A DNA stretch of 64,000 bases. Source: Diphasiastrum complanatum. Its lineage: Eukaryota > Streptophyta > Lycopodiopsida > Lycopodiales > Lycopodiaceae. Both the position numbers and the translations under genes were made by a program. This document shows positions 1 through 12,091 of the stretch, piece by piece; position 1 is the first letter of the stretch; the number at the start of each line of letters is the position of its first letter. The stretch spans positions 65,541,040-65,605,039 of the forward strand of contig CM055097.1 of NCBI GenBank assembly GCA_029204225.1. Reading direction: 5' to 3'. The notes under the pieces were generated by a model. That model had not been told where the DNA came from. It searched no databases and saw nothing but the letters and a program-made list of their open reading frames with translations.

Positions 1-1400
1 TGACAACTCTTTTGAAGGAAAAAAAAAGCTTTGAAAAATCAAAGCACAATAATGCACTGGAATTGACGAGAGGTCCGTCGATTCACTCAGCTTAGTAAGT
101 TCATGGCCGGAACCGGCTCGCCCCACCTGGTTCTCCTATACAAGTTACACTCACTTATACTATACTAGCTTTGTCATGATAGCAATAAGCTATTGTGACG
201 TTCTAAGTACGTCAAGGTTTCTCCTGATATATCAATCAACTTGGTCTAGACGTTTAGACTTAAAGCGTTCAAGGTAAACTTTTTTTGGGGTATTCTAAAA
301 AAAACTTGCATTTTTTTGTAAGCTTCTCTGTTTTTTTAACTGTTTCTCATGAAAGTGTTTTTATCTCTGAATATAAAATAATCAAAAATTTCATGATGTC
401 AATTTTTAAGAAAATAAGTCAGATTTCATTTCTTATACTTTGTCTACTTTCCACAATAGTAGCATTGTGAAGAGTGATAGTGGACACATGGCATCACCGA
501 GTTGAATAAGAACAACTCAATTCTCGGCCAAAGCAAGGCTTCTAAAATGGTTTGAATCTCACTATAGATCTACAAATTCTATTTATGATATTCGTCGTCA
601 ACGATAGGTTACTTGCTGTAGACATCCTCTAAAATCAAGTGGCACAGGGTCAATAATATCAATGCTTGGTGGATGAGGATATGAGGGGAACTATAGATCT
701 ATAGATTCTATTTATGATATTCGTCGTCCAACGATAGGTTACTTGCTCAGCCACCTCCAGCGTCTAGAGGTGCTAGAGCATGTAGCTCTCAATGAAGAAT
801 ACCTAAGATGCAGTTTATTAGAGTGTTTTTGGATGAGGCCTTTTGGGAAGTTTTTCGCCCTTCATTTCTGACGTCCAAAGTGGTTTTCAGCAAGGAGTTT
901 GACGTGCACGATGCCTGTCAAAATTCAACACTCGACGTCGTCGCCATCCCTCACCACTGACAAGTCACCGGCTGGCGGCCAGCCTCCTCCCTGACGGGTG
1001 ACGGGTGGCCACATGTCCTCGTCACCCCTATACCGCTAATTCCTTCATACCCAAAATAGCACAAAGGCCTGCAGAGACGGGTACTACAAGCACGTCAACT
1101 GTCAATATGACCTGAGGGTAACTGCAGTTAAGATACAACCAGTGTAGCCCTGATAGTATACGTGGCATATTCTGATTTGTTCAAATAAACTAGATGAGGT
1201 TCCAGGAACTAGGTCACTAGACTGACAAAAGCTGATCACTGGTAGTTGGACCCGGTCTCGGGGGCCAGATTAATTAAGCAAACGATTAGGTGGAAGTGAG
1301 GTTTAATTAGGGGTTAAGTGGTGTTTATTGGGAGATTAAAAAGGAATTAGTTGTTAATCTAGGTTAGCAGATGTGTCGTAAAAGCTCTGCTCTGTCTCCC
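1..1400. other. Intergenic sequence upstream of the zinc-finger gene
   Basis: No convincing coding sequence is seen. The only structure is a direct duplication of about 57 bp at 561-617 and 690-747, built around 'gatattcgtcgtc' and 'cgataggttacttgct'. The 61-codon ORF at 285-470 has no recognisable motif and is probably chance. The last part may hold the promoter of the downstream gene, but no clear TATA box was found. Confidence 0.5.
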
Positions 1401-1425
1401 CAATCGCCATCGCTTTCTTTTTCTT

Positions 1426-1428
<3 letters not shown>

Positions 1429-1466
<38 letters not shown>
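1429..1466 (+). repeat. (TC)19 microsatellite in presumed 5' leader of zinc-finger gene
   Basis: An uninterrupted TC dinucleotide run lies about 280 bp before the start codon. CT-rich stretches near plant transcription starts are common, and this one is placed where a 5' UTR or core promoter pyrimidine patch would be. That role is inference. Confidence 0.85.
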
Positions 1467-1469
<3 letters not shown>

Positions 1470-1489
1470 TTCAGGTCCCCATTCGCGAG

Positions 1490-1730
1490 ATGTAGTTGGT
1501 TCGTACGGGGGATGGAGAGATCTGGCGATGGTGGCCAGCCGTAGGATGAGCTGGGGAGGCTGGGGGGATGCTCACGTTGCTGCTGTTGCAAGGAAAATGT
1601 GTTGGGCTGCCGTAGAATGCCACGCCAAGAGCTGACTGGTAGCTTATTACCTCAGCTGTGAAGCTCCTTCAGGCTTCTTCCCTGTGCAGCAGCTGCTTCT
1701 TCTTCTTCCTCTTCCAACATGTCTCTATAG
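1490..1730 (+). promoter_or_regulatory. Cluster of short upstream ORFs ahead of the zinc-finger start codon
   Basis: If transcription starts near or before the CT tract, the leader contains four AUGs ahead of the main start. They are an AUG-stop pair at 1490-1495, a 10-codon uORF at 1512-1544, a 35-codon uORF at 1528-1635 overlapping it in another frame, and a 3-codon uORF at 1719-1730. All terminate before 1749. Such a leader would be expected to reduce or condition translation of the zinc-finger protein. The transcription start is not known from sequence, so the leader assignment is inferred. Confidence 0.45.
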
Positions 1731-1748
1731 ACTGACCCGTTTTGGGCT

Positions 1749-3347
1749 ATGAATGCAATGGCGTCATCCCAGCTTCCTAGTCATTCCCTGTCTGATCAGC
1801 TCTCCCATTATCCCCTGTCTGATCAGCTCTTCCAGCTCCTGATTGCTCACTCGGAGCTGCAGCAGAAGGGTCCTTCACCGGTTGCTCCCTCGCCCGAAGC
1901 CATGCGGGATCGGCTCCTCTGGGAGCTGTCTGTCTTGCAAAAACGCCAGAAATCGATTGCCAAAGCAGTAGCAGCTGATGATGTCCCCTGCCCTGATAGC
2001 AGCCCACCCACAATGCCAACCCCATCCATCGCAGCAGAAGCACTGGGCAGAAAAGCGCTAACCATCAGACAGAATCTGGAATTGCCGCTCTGCGATGCAG
2101 CAGAAGATGAGTGGGATGCAGATAGCTCCAGAGGATTTAGCCCCAGTGCCATAGCTGCCTTCCAAAGTTTTCTTTCAACTAAAGAGGATGCGTGTGATCT
2201 CTACTCCTGTGATGAGTTCAGAATGTTCGAGTTCAAAGTGAAGCGATGCACGAGAGGAAGGAGTCATGACTGGACTGAATGCCCGTTTGCTCACCCTGGG
2301 GAGAAGGCTAGAAGGCGCGATCCTCGTCGGTTTCACTACTCTGGAGCTGCGTGTTCTGAGTTCCGAAAGGGTAGCTGCAAGAAAGGAGATGCCTGTGAGT
2401 TTGCGCACGGCGTTTTCGAGTGTTGGCTTCATCCCACTCGTTACCGCACTCAGGCTTGCAAGGATGGAATCAACTGCCTTCGCAGGGTGTGCTTCTTTGC
2501 CCACACCTCCCAGCAGCTTCGTCTCCTTCCTGCTGCCAGCGCCGCTCTTAAAAGCCCCGGATCTTCTCGCTCTTATCCTATCACAGAAATGAAATACCAA
2601 ATCGGGTCTTTTCGCTGCAGGTTGGATGATCAATGCAGCATCTGTGCTGCAGCTTCACCCCAAACTCCATCGCCAACTTCCACATTGGGCTACCTCCCAG
2701 AATCCCCACCATGTCTTTCTCCCCCGCTCTCGCCCACCTCTCCCCCTCACTCCCTTCAACTTTCAGCGACTCATCTACCTCTGGCATCCCTCTCTTCTCC
2801 ATTGCAGAAACTGGGAAGACTGAACTCCATTCCAAAGCTGGCCATCCCATCTCTGGATCAAACACCGTCACGGAATTCTGTCATCTCAGCTCCATCATCT
2901 CCTGCCAGCGCTCCCTTCCTTGTATCATCACCCACTTCACGCTCAGCCAAAGCTAAAGCCATTGCCATGGCTGATCTTGTAGCCACAATCCAGCAGCTTG
3001 AGTGGATGGAAGGCACTACTCAGAGCTGGCAATACGCTAAGTCTCACTACTCATCTGCACCCTCTAAACTTGGGCGAACTAGCCAAAGTGTGCCTTGCAC
3101 TCCCTCTACAGCTCCTTTCAAACCAGCCCGCTTGTGGGAGGCCGATGTGAGTGTGAATGCGGTAGTTGGTGTCGGTGGAGGTGGAGGTATCCAATCAAAA
3201 GTGTATGGCAAAAAGGAAGTTTCTGGGGAGGCATTGGTGGAAGTAGCTAATGATCTGTTTTGCAAAACGTATGGTAGAAAGGAGTTACCTTTGGAGTGTG
3301 GGGATGGCTCTCCAGATCTCGAGTGGGTGAATGAGCTTGTGGGTTAA
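1749..3347 (+). CDS. Plant RR-TZF type CCCH tandem zinc finger protein
   Basis: A single 532-codon exon. The plant arginine-rich tandem CCCH arrangement is seen in order. A C-x5-H-x4-C-x3-H element (C167, H173, C178, H182) is followed by an arginine-rich stretch at about 188-194. Finger 1 is C-x7-C-x5-C-x3-H (C202, C210, C216, H220). Finger 2 is C-x5-C-x4-C-x3-H (C237, C243, C248, H252). The C-terminal half is Ser/Pro rich, and the end carries '[10 protein letters not shown]', resembling the conserved tail of the family. There are no ankyrin repeats in the N-terminal 150 residues. Family members bind AU-rich mRNA or act in nuclear/cytoplasmic granules in hormone and stress responses; that role is by homology. 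The start at 1749 is the first in-frame Met, and Met4 at 1758 has the better context (A-1, G+4). Codon content is GC-richer than in the surrounding repeats. Confidence 0.95.
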   Translation: MNAMASSQLPSHSLSDQLSHYPLSDQLFQLLIAHSELQQKGPSPVAPSPEAMRDRLLWELSVLQKRQKSIAKAVAADDVPCPDSSPPTMPTPSIAAEALGRKALTIRQNLELPLCDAAEDEWDADSSRGFSPSAIAAFQSFLSTKEDACDLYSCDEFRMFEFKVKRCTRGRSHDWTECPFAHPGEKARRRDPRRFHYSGAACSEFRKGSCKKGDACEFAHGVFECWLHPTRYRTQACKDGINCLRRVCFFAHTSQQLRLLPAASAALKSPGSSRSYPITEMKYQIGSFRCRLDDQCSICAAASPQTPSPTSTLGYLPESPPCLSPPLSPTSPPHSLQLSATHLPLASLSSPLQKLGRLNSIPKLAIPSLDQTPSRNSVISAPSSPASAPFLVSSPTSRSAKAKAIAMADLVATIQQLEWMEGTTQSWQYAKSHYSSAPSKLGRTSQSVPCTPSTAPFKPARLWEADVSVNAVVGVGGGGGIQSKVYGKKEVSGEALVEVANDLFCKTYGRKELPLECGDGSPDLEWVNELVG

Positions 3348-3960
3348 CTGAGACTTGGACTGCTGATCTCTATTTTCTAGAATTACTGTGGGTTGAAAAT
3401 GACCACGTTAACCTTTTGCTCTTCTAGTTTTTCATGGCGTGGCAAAAAATTGTTGCTGCATATTATAATTTTGTCCCTTTGGTAAATATTTGAGTCTTGA
3501 AGTTTTCTACGATTTGTACCAAACGTTTCATTTTGGGAGGTTATATTCTGGAGGTACCGAAAATATCAATTATGAAGGAGTTGCTTAACTAATAGATAGC
3601 TTCAACTTTCTTTGCTTACTGAAATCGAGAGGTATTGAGGAAGTAGAGTCTACAATCACTTTGGTGCTGCAATTAGTGATGAGATTAGTGGCTGTTCACA
3701 GTAGACCGTGGAGTGTAATCGCACCATTTTGATGTCTTTGTGAGCTGAAGAACTTAGATGACGAGTCACTTTCTACTGATTTATTGGGCAGTAAGTAGTG
3801 CAGATTATGGGAGATGACGAAGCAAAAAGTGTGAAAGACCCAACAGCAGCTGGAAGATTCTGAGGCCTGAGCTGCAAGCAAGCCTGATCTCTGACATCGT
3901 CTTCTACTTCCATTGGTTTATGCTCTCAATAAAAGCATGCAAATCAATCTACTACTAAGG
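3348..3960 (+). other. Probable 3' UTR of the zinc-finger gene
   Basis: Non-coding sequence follows the stop codon. An AATAAA hexamer occurs at 3928-3933 and is a candidate polyadenylation signal; nearer alternatives cannot be excluded. The minus-strand ORF at 3696-3881 shows no known motif. Confidence 0.35.
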
Positions 3961-4584
3961 CTTGACAATTTTGTACATAATTGTGATATTTAAGGTAGCA
4001 GACGCTCGCTGCACCGTTCTTTTAATATATCTATTAATTTTACCAGCTGAAGTCGACAATTGTAAATTCTTAACCTTGAATATTATTACTAATGTGAGTA
4101 TTGAATTGTTCCAGACCAATGCACAGCACTATGAAAATGTACATAGGGTCCCCGGGCTGTTCTATATGATGAAAAAATTTGTGTAAAAGGTTTCAATTTT
4201 TTTTTGTTAGCCTCATTGCAAAGGCAATCCTATGTGTTCATGCTAATATTATGTGTTCTTTGCAATACTATGTGTTGAGGTTGGTCAATGGAGTTAGAAA
4301 AAGTTAACGTGAAAGACAAGTTGTGATGGTGGCTCAAAATTTTTAAGCTTGGACTTTAATTAAAGGTCAAACTATCTCACATGCAAGTAATGATGCATGC
4401 ATGAAAATATAAAACAGCAAAAGCCATTTTTGAATGGAAAAGAAGTATTGTTTTTGTGTGCATGAACTAGCAAAGCAAAAGCAAAATAAGTGAACGCATT
4501 AATGGATACATTGCGAATAGCAAAATTGAAAGTGAGCCTTCTTCTATTTGTACACGCATACTTCATTCTTCACTTCACGTTATT

Positions 4585-4587
<3 letters not shown>
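3961..4587. other. AT-rich intergenic stretch
   Basis: No gene, repeat or motif is recognised between the presumed 3' end of the zinc-finger gene and the first long CT tract. Short ORFs at 3962-4186 and 4372-4566 lack any family signature. Confidence 0.4.

Positions 4588-4651
<64 letters not shown>
4588..4651 (+). repeat. (TC)32 microsatellite
   Basis: A pure TC run of 64 bp. It is followed by a flank (4652 to about 4800) that recurs after the next large CT tract at 5426, so tract and flank appear to have been copied together. Confidence 0.95.
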
Positions 4652-5556
<905 letters not shown>

Positions 5557-5560
5557 ATAG

Positions 5561-5630
5561 AAGTTGATTGATTATTCTACTATCGAGAGTGATTAATCCA
5601 AATAATCGATCTTTAATCTATATCCATTTC
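5561..5630 (+). mobile_element. Fragment of copia LTR, start of E/G family LTR
   Basis: The segment with 'gattattctactatc' and 'gatctttaatct' matches, in the opposite orientation, the beginning of the LTRs at 15199 and 17707. It is a short plus-strand LTR relic without internal sequence attached. Confidence 0.5.
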
Positions 5631-5636
5631 ATTTAT

Positions 5637-6290
5637 TCAGTTCCGACGTATGACAATCCTCCTCCAATGATATTCATCATCTGACTCCTTGTTAAAATGG
5701 ATTGTAGTGGTAGAGCTTGCAACCATGGCTCTTTGGTTAGTCGGTTTTGTGATCCAGGTATCAGGATGGATCTTAACTGTAGAATCACCATTTTGTAGAA
5801 TGATGCGATTTTGTCCCCAATCATGAAACGCTTGTGATGTTCTAGGCCATGGTCTACCTAGTAGGACATTGTAGGATTGGGGGGATTCGGACAAGTCCAA
5901 GACTACAAAATCTAGCATGAAACGAATTTCAACTACTTTGGGGTGTACTTCCTTGGCTATGCCTAACGGTTTCACACTAGATTGGTCAGCTAGTCGGATT
6001 GTAAAAGAAGCACTTACCATATGAGTAAGTCCCCATTCGTGCTATAACTTGGAGGAGATGATATTCACTCTTGATCCTCCATCGACTATGGCCGATTTTC
6101 GTGGAAACCCCCAATGCGTGATAGGGATTGTTACATGCTTGCCATCCATTTCTCATCCTATCCCTACTTGGGGGACTGGTTGTAATCTCTCTACTTTTAC
6201 ATCCATCACCATATTGGTAGGGTGCGCTTTAGGTCTATCGCTGCCTGGTCCATCTATGTAAGTCTTCAATCATTTCCAGAGGGTCGGATG
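5637..6290 (-). pseudogene. Ty3/gypsy gag-pol aspartic protease fragment
   Basis: Read on the minus strand, 'VDGGSRVNIIS' (codons near 6070-6100) is the retropepsin active-site loop of plant gypsy elements, in the D-G-G-S form. 'LGRPW' and 'DFVVLDL' lie further on, the usual order of this domain. One in-frame stop lies between the active site and the open part that starts at 6020. Neither zinc knuckle nor RT is attached, so it is an isolated relic. It is bounded by CT tracts and the LTR scrap on one side and by unassigned sequence on the other. Confidence 0.75.
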
Positions 6291-6801
<511 letters not shown>

Positions 6802-7379
6802 GAAAAGTGATTACAAAATGGTGTCACATCTCTCTTTCTAGACAAAGCTAGGGTTAGGGTTTTTGGTACACCCAAAAACCATGTGCCATAAGAACTTGAT
6901 TTTATAAAAAGTTTTAAACCAAATTGCATTTTAACTACTTGGGTCCTTTTCCATTTTAGGCCCAATAGAGCATTGATCTACTTTTATTTCTTGCGCCATA
7001 GGCTTACAAGTACGGTGCACCTTCTATGGGTGTCTCACTTTACATTACAAGTAGATCTAAGTCTTTATCACAACTCGGCCATGCTTTTATTCATGTCGCC
7101 ATAAAATATGTTGGTGAGGCCCTAGGTTTTGTTTATGCTCATTGGCTTGGTCCACGACTTGTCAACATCTCTAGCATTGACGCTCTCAGTAATTCTAAAT
7201 TATGGGGCTCCTTCTTGGTGATTTGTCGATGCTCTTTACTGTAGTTAGGCGGCTCGACTCCATCACTTGATATTCGTTATGCTCTTTTAGTAATTGGAAT
7301 CCACTAGAAGAATCTTCACAGAAATCTTTTAACACTGATAAGTTGTTGGATATATACACAAAGCTAACTAATTAAAAGA

Positions 7380-7812
7380 ATGCTTAATGTGTACATTACA
7401 ATTATAATTAATGCACTACGTGTTCTTGGTAGTCGCCTTCAAACGGTATCTGATTTAGTTGGAGATTTTGTTCGGGTGTTATTCAATATACTTGTTGATC
7501 TGCAAATAGTCGAATTATGGTCGATTGTTTGAGGATGGCCAAATAATCGAATCTGGTCAGATGGTCCGAGATTGTTGAACTATCGGGGATAGCCGAGCAA
7601 TCGAAGATGGCCAAATAATCAAGGGTGACCAAATAGTCTAAGGTGTCCAAACAATGGGGGGAAAATTGTCACTAATTCTTTTGTATTTCTGTAGACTGTT
7701 AGAAAACAAGTGTATTTCTGTAGAGTATGCAACTATACAAATATTTACAACAGCTAATGAATGGATGTAGAATAGTAATGAGATAAGGGATAGAGAGGAT
7801 AGAAATCCAACA
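7380..7812 (-). mobile_element. 3' LTR of copia element E (lower limit uncertain)
   Basis: The upper edge is sharp. On the minus strand a polypurine tract AAGGAGGGG (7821-7813) is followed immediately by TGTTGG, the start of the LTR. The LTR shares 'cagaaatac' and 'atagttg' blocks with the LTRs at 15199 and 17707, so E and G are related. The lower limit could not be fixed because the terminal CA end is not obvious. The LTR includes a degenerate 17-19-bp minisatellite at about 7500-7660. Confidence 0.6.
7500..7660 (+). repeat. Degenerate 17-19-bp minisatellite inside an LTR
   Basis: About seven imperfect units with a core like 'gatggccaaataatc' follow each other, for example at about 7532, 7600 and 7630. 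Units differ at several positions but keep the pattern GG-x-x-(g)CCa-AAT-(a/g)TC. Confidence 0.6.
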
Positions 7813-7924
7813 CCCCTCCTTAATCTGGATTCTTGAATGCCCTTATTTGGAGATTCAAGATAGCACAAAAAATCGTGTGCGCTTCTTGCTTTTATTCTTT
7901 TGTAAATATATCAGCTACCATGTG

Positions 7925-8321
7925 TGAAAATTCACACATGTGGGAATGTCTTAATGTGTGAAATTGATCTCCTAAGCTTGGCTCGTGCACTATAGATCAC
8001 CTATTGATTAAAATCCAAGATCATGACAAGATCTAAGGCAAAAAGACCATTCTACATGCATTCATTCATTACCAAAAGGTGTTTCACATGTGTGGAAGAC
8101 TTCATGAAATAAACTAAGTCCCAACAAGCTCCTCTCCTCGGATAGGAGAGAAAATACCACTTTTTGGGCTCATCTAGAGAGAGAAGACAATACAAGCAAT
8201 ATTGGCAAATCTCCAAATTAACTCAAAAAACTCATAGATCTCTCATATATTATTGAAGGGAATGAAAGTACATATAGAAACTCATGGAGATCCAAGATTA
8301 ATTCCTATTGGACCCCTTAAA
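7925..8321 (-). mobile_element. LTR D, lower half (solo LTR split by element C)
   Basis: This is an LTR-like sequence with no internal region of its own. Its other half is 12092-12519, and together the two halves are about 825 bp, the size of the related C and B LTRs. Flanks read atgtg at the lower end (7920-7924) and atgta at the upper end (12520-12524), a near-perfect target duplication inside the RNase H of element E. It contains 'CACATGTG' at 7935-7942 and 8085-8092. Confidence 0.7.
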
Positions 8322-8594
8322 TGTTGAATTTCACACGTGTGGACTGTCCACTACATGTACTTGTGATCTCCTAAGGTGTGCAGATGCACCAAGATCAAGA
8401 CTAGATTGAGATTCAAGATCAATCTTGAATCCTATGGCAAAAACACACTACTACATGCATTCAATCACTTCCAACTCTCACTCACACGTGTGGGAAGTGT
8501 TCCAAAAGTATTCTAAGTAAAAACAAGCTGCTCTCCTCGGGTAGAGAGAGAAAAACCATCATGAGCTCTCGGGTAGAGAGAGAAAGCAGAGAAG
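8322..8594 (-). repeat. Truncated 3' LTR of element C
   Basis: This matches 11267 to about 11533 closely, including 'ctactacatgcattcaatca' and two copies of 'gggtagagagagaaa'. Similarity stops at about 8594/11533. Palindromes CACACGTGTG lie at 8332-8341 and 8483-8492; the 5' LTR has CACACATGTG at the same places. Confidence 0.85.
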
Positions 8595-10509
8595 CATATA
8601 TGAATGTGTTGTAGTAGATACAACATGAAATATGCCCCTCTTTGCCATGTAAGGTGAGCCATAAAGACTCGGCCATGCATCTTGAAGATCTTCTTGAAAT
8701 CATATGAAGAAGAAACTCCTCCTCACACATTGGCCCCATCATAACTTGAATACCTTCAAAAAGGATAACTTGTGATGCTTCTTGAGAAGCCTTGATCTCG
8801 GCCACTTCCAAGATTGAATCTTCATGCAATATGACATCTCTATTTACCATCACATTTGAAATAGAGAGTGTAAAGACACTAAAGGCCTCCTTGATGGATG
8901 AGTATCCAATCATGATCCATGAGCTTGGATCATCCTTCCTTCTTGTTTCCAAGGGAATATATGCAAAGCAAGCACTACCAAGTTCACTAAGGTGATCAAC
9001 CTTAGGCTTCATCTTGAATGAAACTTCATATGGTGCTATTCCTTCAAGAGCTCCAATACTCCTCGAAGCTTTGATCTTCAATGAGAATTTCTTCTCAACA
9101 TATGCTTTGAATAATAAGGAATAATCATACACCATAATACTTGAAGAGAGAAGATATGTGCATCTTGTGTAATCCTCCTCCTTTGAAATATTGGAAATAT
9201 AAGAAACATCAAGAGAGTTTGCACTCTCACTTGGATCCAATTTGTAGATACCTTCAAATCTTGATCCATATGCAAGGATCTCACCATCCTTCTTAATCAC
9301 ACAATTGTCAATATTGAAATTAACATCAAAGCCACTATCAAGAAGTTGGCCAATACTTAAGATGTTCTTTGTAAGCTTTGGGACAAAAGGAACATTGTTG
9401 AGAAAGAGATCTTTAGAAGATGCAAGCTTCAAGGGAATAATCCCTACTCCTTCAATATTGCACTCATGCTTACTTGCAAAGTATATGGTCCTCTTGACTC
9501 CATCATAAAGCATAATAGATGAAAAAAAGTGCTTGGAGCCACACATATGTGAAGATGCTCCACTATCAATATACCATGAGTCATCCTTGTTGAAGGTGGA
9601 AGAGGAGAAGCTTGATGCCATAAGAGAGCCTTCTCCATCACTTGCAATATAGTCTTCTTTCTCATTGGTGATGTTGGCTTGATTGAGTTGATTCTTCTTC
9701 TTGAAGCAATTGGTGGCATAATGGCCTTTCTTGCCACAATAAAAGCACTTGATCATCTTCTTCTTGAGATTTGAATTAGAAGCATGAGAGGTATCCTCCT
9801 CCTCTCCATCTTGGTCTTTAACTTTGTCATTAGAGAAGTGATGGTGTTTCTCCTTACTCCTCTCTTTGTGCTTGGCAAATAGAACTTTGCCATCATCATG
9901 ATTGAGTGATAGCTTGTCCATCCTCAAGAGTTTGTACTCTTGTCTTGATTCTTCAGAAATAAGCACACTTTGAAGGGCCTCCAAACTTGGTAGCTCCTCC
10001 TTAATAGCATAGGATTGGACAAGGTTGTCATATTCATCTCTCAAGCCATTGAGAATGACTTGGACTAGCTCACTTTGATTGATTGAGTCACCAATACATG
10101 CAAGCTCCCTATGAATATCCTTGACTCTCAAAACATAATTAGATGCACTCTCATCACTCTTTTGACTACTTTGGAATATTTGATTTCTAAGAGTGAGGAG
10201 CCTAGAGGTGTTCTTAGCCTCATAGATGGACTTGAGACAATCCCAAGCTTCCTTGGATGTAGAACAATCACCAATCTCCCTCAATATCTCATTAGAGACA
10301 TTCATCTTAATGTAGTGGAGAGCCATCCTAGCTCTCTTCTTGTATTTTCGTACTTCTTGAAGGACTTGAGGCTCCTCCTCAATCCCAAGTACAATGTCCA
10401 TCACATCTTGGAGTATCAAGATGGACTCCATCCTCAACTTCCATATTGAATAATTGGAAGTAGACAATCTCTCACTTGGTTGCAACAAGTATGAACTCAT
10501 TGAAGTCAT
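8482..10509 (-). CDS. Element C gag-protease ORF fused to integrase C-terminal remnant
   Basis: 675 codons without a stop. Residues 10-200 are a copia gag core (UBN2-like, with W23, 'EAWDCL' and 'LNGLRDEYDNLV'). The zinc knuckle is C255-x2-C258-x4-H263-x4-C268. The aspartic protease active site is D315-S-G-A within 'WYIDSGASSHM'. The pre-integrase region follows to about 425. The integrase catalytic core is missing. The text resumes at about 490 with the integrase C-terminal part ('APYEVSFKMKP', 'GSACFAYIPLETRR', 'SNVMVNRDVILHED'). The last about 45 residues are encoded in the LTR. It could supply capsid and protease but not integration or reverse transcription. The length without stops is unusual for a deleted copy. 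Confidence 0.85.
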   Translation of the reverse strand: MTSMSSYLLQPSERLSTSNYSIWKLRMESILILQDVMDIVLGIEEEPQVLQEVRKYKKRARMALHYIKMNVSNEILREIGDCSTSKEAWDCLKSIYEAKNTSRLLTLRNQIFQSSQKSDESASNYVLRVKDIHRELACIGDSINQSELVQVILNGLRDEYDNLVQSYAIKEELPSLEALQSVLISEESRQEYKLLRMDKLSLNHDDGKVLFAKHKERSKEKHHHFSNDKVKDQDGEEEDTSHASNSNLKKKMIKCFYCGKKGHYATNCFKKKNQLNQANITNEKEDYIASDGEGSLMASSFSSSTFNKDDSWYIDSGASSHMCGSKHFFSSIMLYDGVKRTIYFASKHECNIEGVGIIPLKLASSKDLFLNNVPFVPKLTKNILSIGQLLDSGFDVNFNIDNCVIKKDGEILAYGSRFEGIYKLDPSESANSLDVSYISNISKEEDYTRCTYLLSSSIMVYDYSLLFKAYVEKKFSLKIKASRSIGALEGIAPYEVSFKMKPKVDHLSELGSACFAYIPLETRRKDDPSSWIMIGYSSIKEAFSVFTLSISNVMVNRDVILHEDSILEVAEIKASQEASQVILFEGIQVMMGPMCEEEFLLHMISRRSSRCMAESLWLTLHGKEGHISCCIYYNTFIYASLLSLSTRELMMVFLSLPEESSLFLLRILLEHFPHV

Positions 10510-11253
10510 GTAAAGTGGAGATAAATAAAAGTGATGAACAAAAAATGTTGCGTCTCTCTCACTATAGGATCCAATAATGGTGTGCTACCATCTCCTATGC
10601 AAGATCTTGCAACAAACTGTGAGATGATTCTCACTAGCTATCTCAATCTCTCCAAAACTAGATCTACTTCACATCAAATGATGGAGTATGGGCAAAGTTG
10701 GGATCAAACACTCTTAGCACGTGTGAAATACACTAAGAATCCAAATTTGACTCAAATACAATGATATTGCATGAAACAAAATGGCTAAGATCTCAAAACA
10801 GTGCCTAGATCACATATAGATGAGATTGGTAAGCATTCAACTGTGATTTTGGATCAAACAAGCAATCTTTTGACCAAACCAAATGTGTCCACCCAGGTCT
10901 AGGTGCCCTACCTAACCCTATTCAAAAGCTTATAACTTTTGATTGGCTAAACCAAATGGAATGAAACTGATTGCATCAAAAACTAGACAAAAATAGCTTC
11001 AAAACAAGCTATCTAGCAAGATTTTTGGATCAAACATGAAAGAGAACTCCCAAACTGAAATTGGATGTTCCTCACACGTGTCTGAGCACCTGATTCCGTA
11101 CAGTACCAGGTCAAGCCCAATCAATGTCCTTTTGATCTCTTTTGATCCAAAATTGAACAAGATAGCTAGGAAAATGGGCCTTAACAATTTCTAGCTCAAT
11201 ATTAATGAATAGTTTTCACTCAAATGGATCAAAATGCATGGTAACCTTAGGTA
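10510..11253 (-). other. Untranslated leader of element C
   Basis: About 740 bp lie between the primer-binding site and the gag start, without an ORF of note. It contains CACGTGTG at 10718-10725 and CACACGTGT at 11073-11081, the same core as the LTR palindromes. A leader of this kind usually holds dimerisation and packaging signals; that is family knowledge, not seen directly. Confidence 0.55.
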
Positions 11254-11266
11254 GGCTCTGATACCA
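11254..11266 (-). promoter_or_regulatory. Primer-binding site of element C (initiator tRNA-Met type)
   Basis: The minus strand reads TGGTATCAGAGCC directly inside the 5' LTR end. This is the usual copia site complementary to the 3' end or cleaved form of initiator methionine tRNA. Confidence 0.9.
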
Positions 11267-12086
11267 TGTTAGATTTCACACATGTGGACTGTCCACTACA
11301 TGTACTTGTGATCTCCTAAGGTGTGTAGATGCACCAAGATCAAGACTAGATTGAGATTCAAGATCAATCTTGAATCCTATGGCAAAAACACACTACTACA
11401 TGCATTCAATCACTTCCAACTCTCACTCACACATGTGGGAAGTGTTCCAAAAGTATTCTAAGTATAAACAAGCTGCTCTCCTCGGGTAGAGAGAGAAAAA
11501 CCATCATGAGCTCTCGGGTAGAGAGAGAAAGCTAGAAATTCAATGACACTCAAAATCCACTCAATCTCAAAATCAATTAGATCCAAAAGGAGGAGTACAA
11601 TGATACTAATAGATTCATGAGCTACCACTATGCTTAACTATGATTGGATCACACTTTTCCACCTCTTAATCCTATTGGACCATTGATCCATGCACCTCTA
11701 AATTCTATTGGACTATATTCAAGCACACCTCAATTTTCTATTGGACCTCACAAGGTTCCACCTCTAAATCCTATTGGACCTCTTAAGCTTCATCAAACAA
11801 AAGCATGACACTTGTCTACACTCTAATTGGCACAAGTTTGGCTCTATTTTGGCTCAATAGTGGCATTACAAGTGGAAATGGATAATTTGCCATCTATGCC
11901 AAATTTAACCCTATCAACATCCTACACCTAAATGCTTGACTATGAAATTCTATGAGACCCCTATATCAAACATTTTGATTTACTTTACAATTCTCCACAC
12001 GTGGGAACATCCTCCACACATGTGAGATTCACTTACAAACTTCTATCATAAAAAATACCAAGCTAGATTTTTGCCAATTTCTCACA
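11267..12086 (-). repeat. 5' LTR of element C
   Basis: 820 bp, reading TG...CA on the minus strand (TGTGAGAAATTGG at the start, CA at 11268-11267). It carries CACACATGTG at 11277-11286 and 11428-11437 and a paired site at about 11996-12024. The upper edge is fixed by the ttaaa target duplication at 12087-12091. Confidence 0.85.
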
Positions 12087-12091
12087 TTAAA

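Larger units (their letters stand above)
8317..12091 (-). mobile_element. Non-autonomous copia-like element C with TSD ttaaa
   Basis: The element spans 8322-12086 and is flanked by ttaaa at 8317-8321 and 12087-12091. On the minus strand it has a full 5' LTR (12086 to 11267), a primer-binding site TGGTATCAGAGCC (11266-11254), a long leader, a 675-codon ORF and a 3' LTR reduced to its last part (8594-8322). The 3' LTR lacks its beginning and there is no polypurine tract, so the internal ORF runs straight into LTR sequence. RT and RNase H are absent. The remaining LTR segments of both ends are nearly identical, suggesting a fairly recent insertion. Confidence 0.85.

Noticed and set aside
1777-3265. 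Several ORFs of 65-152 codons on both strands within the zinc-finger gene
   Set aside because: Shadows of the GC-richer main coding frame, without motifs of their own.
11254-11266. tRNA gene fragments at the TGGTATCAGAGC sites (also 24968, 41252, 51232)
   Set aside because: Only 12-13 bases adjoining LTR ends; these are primer-binding sites, not tRNA genes.
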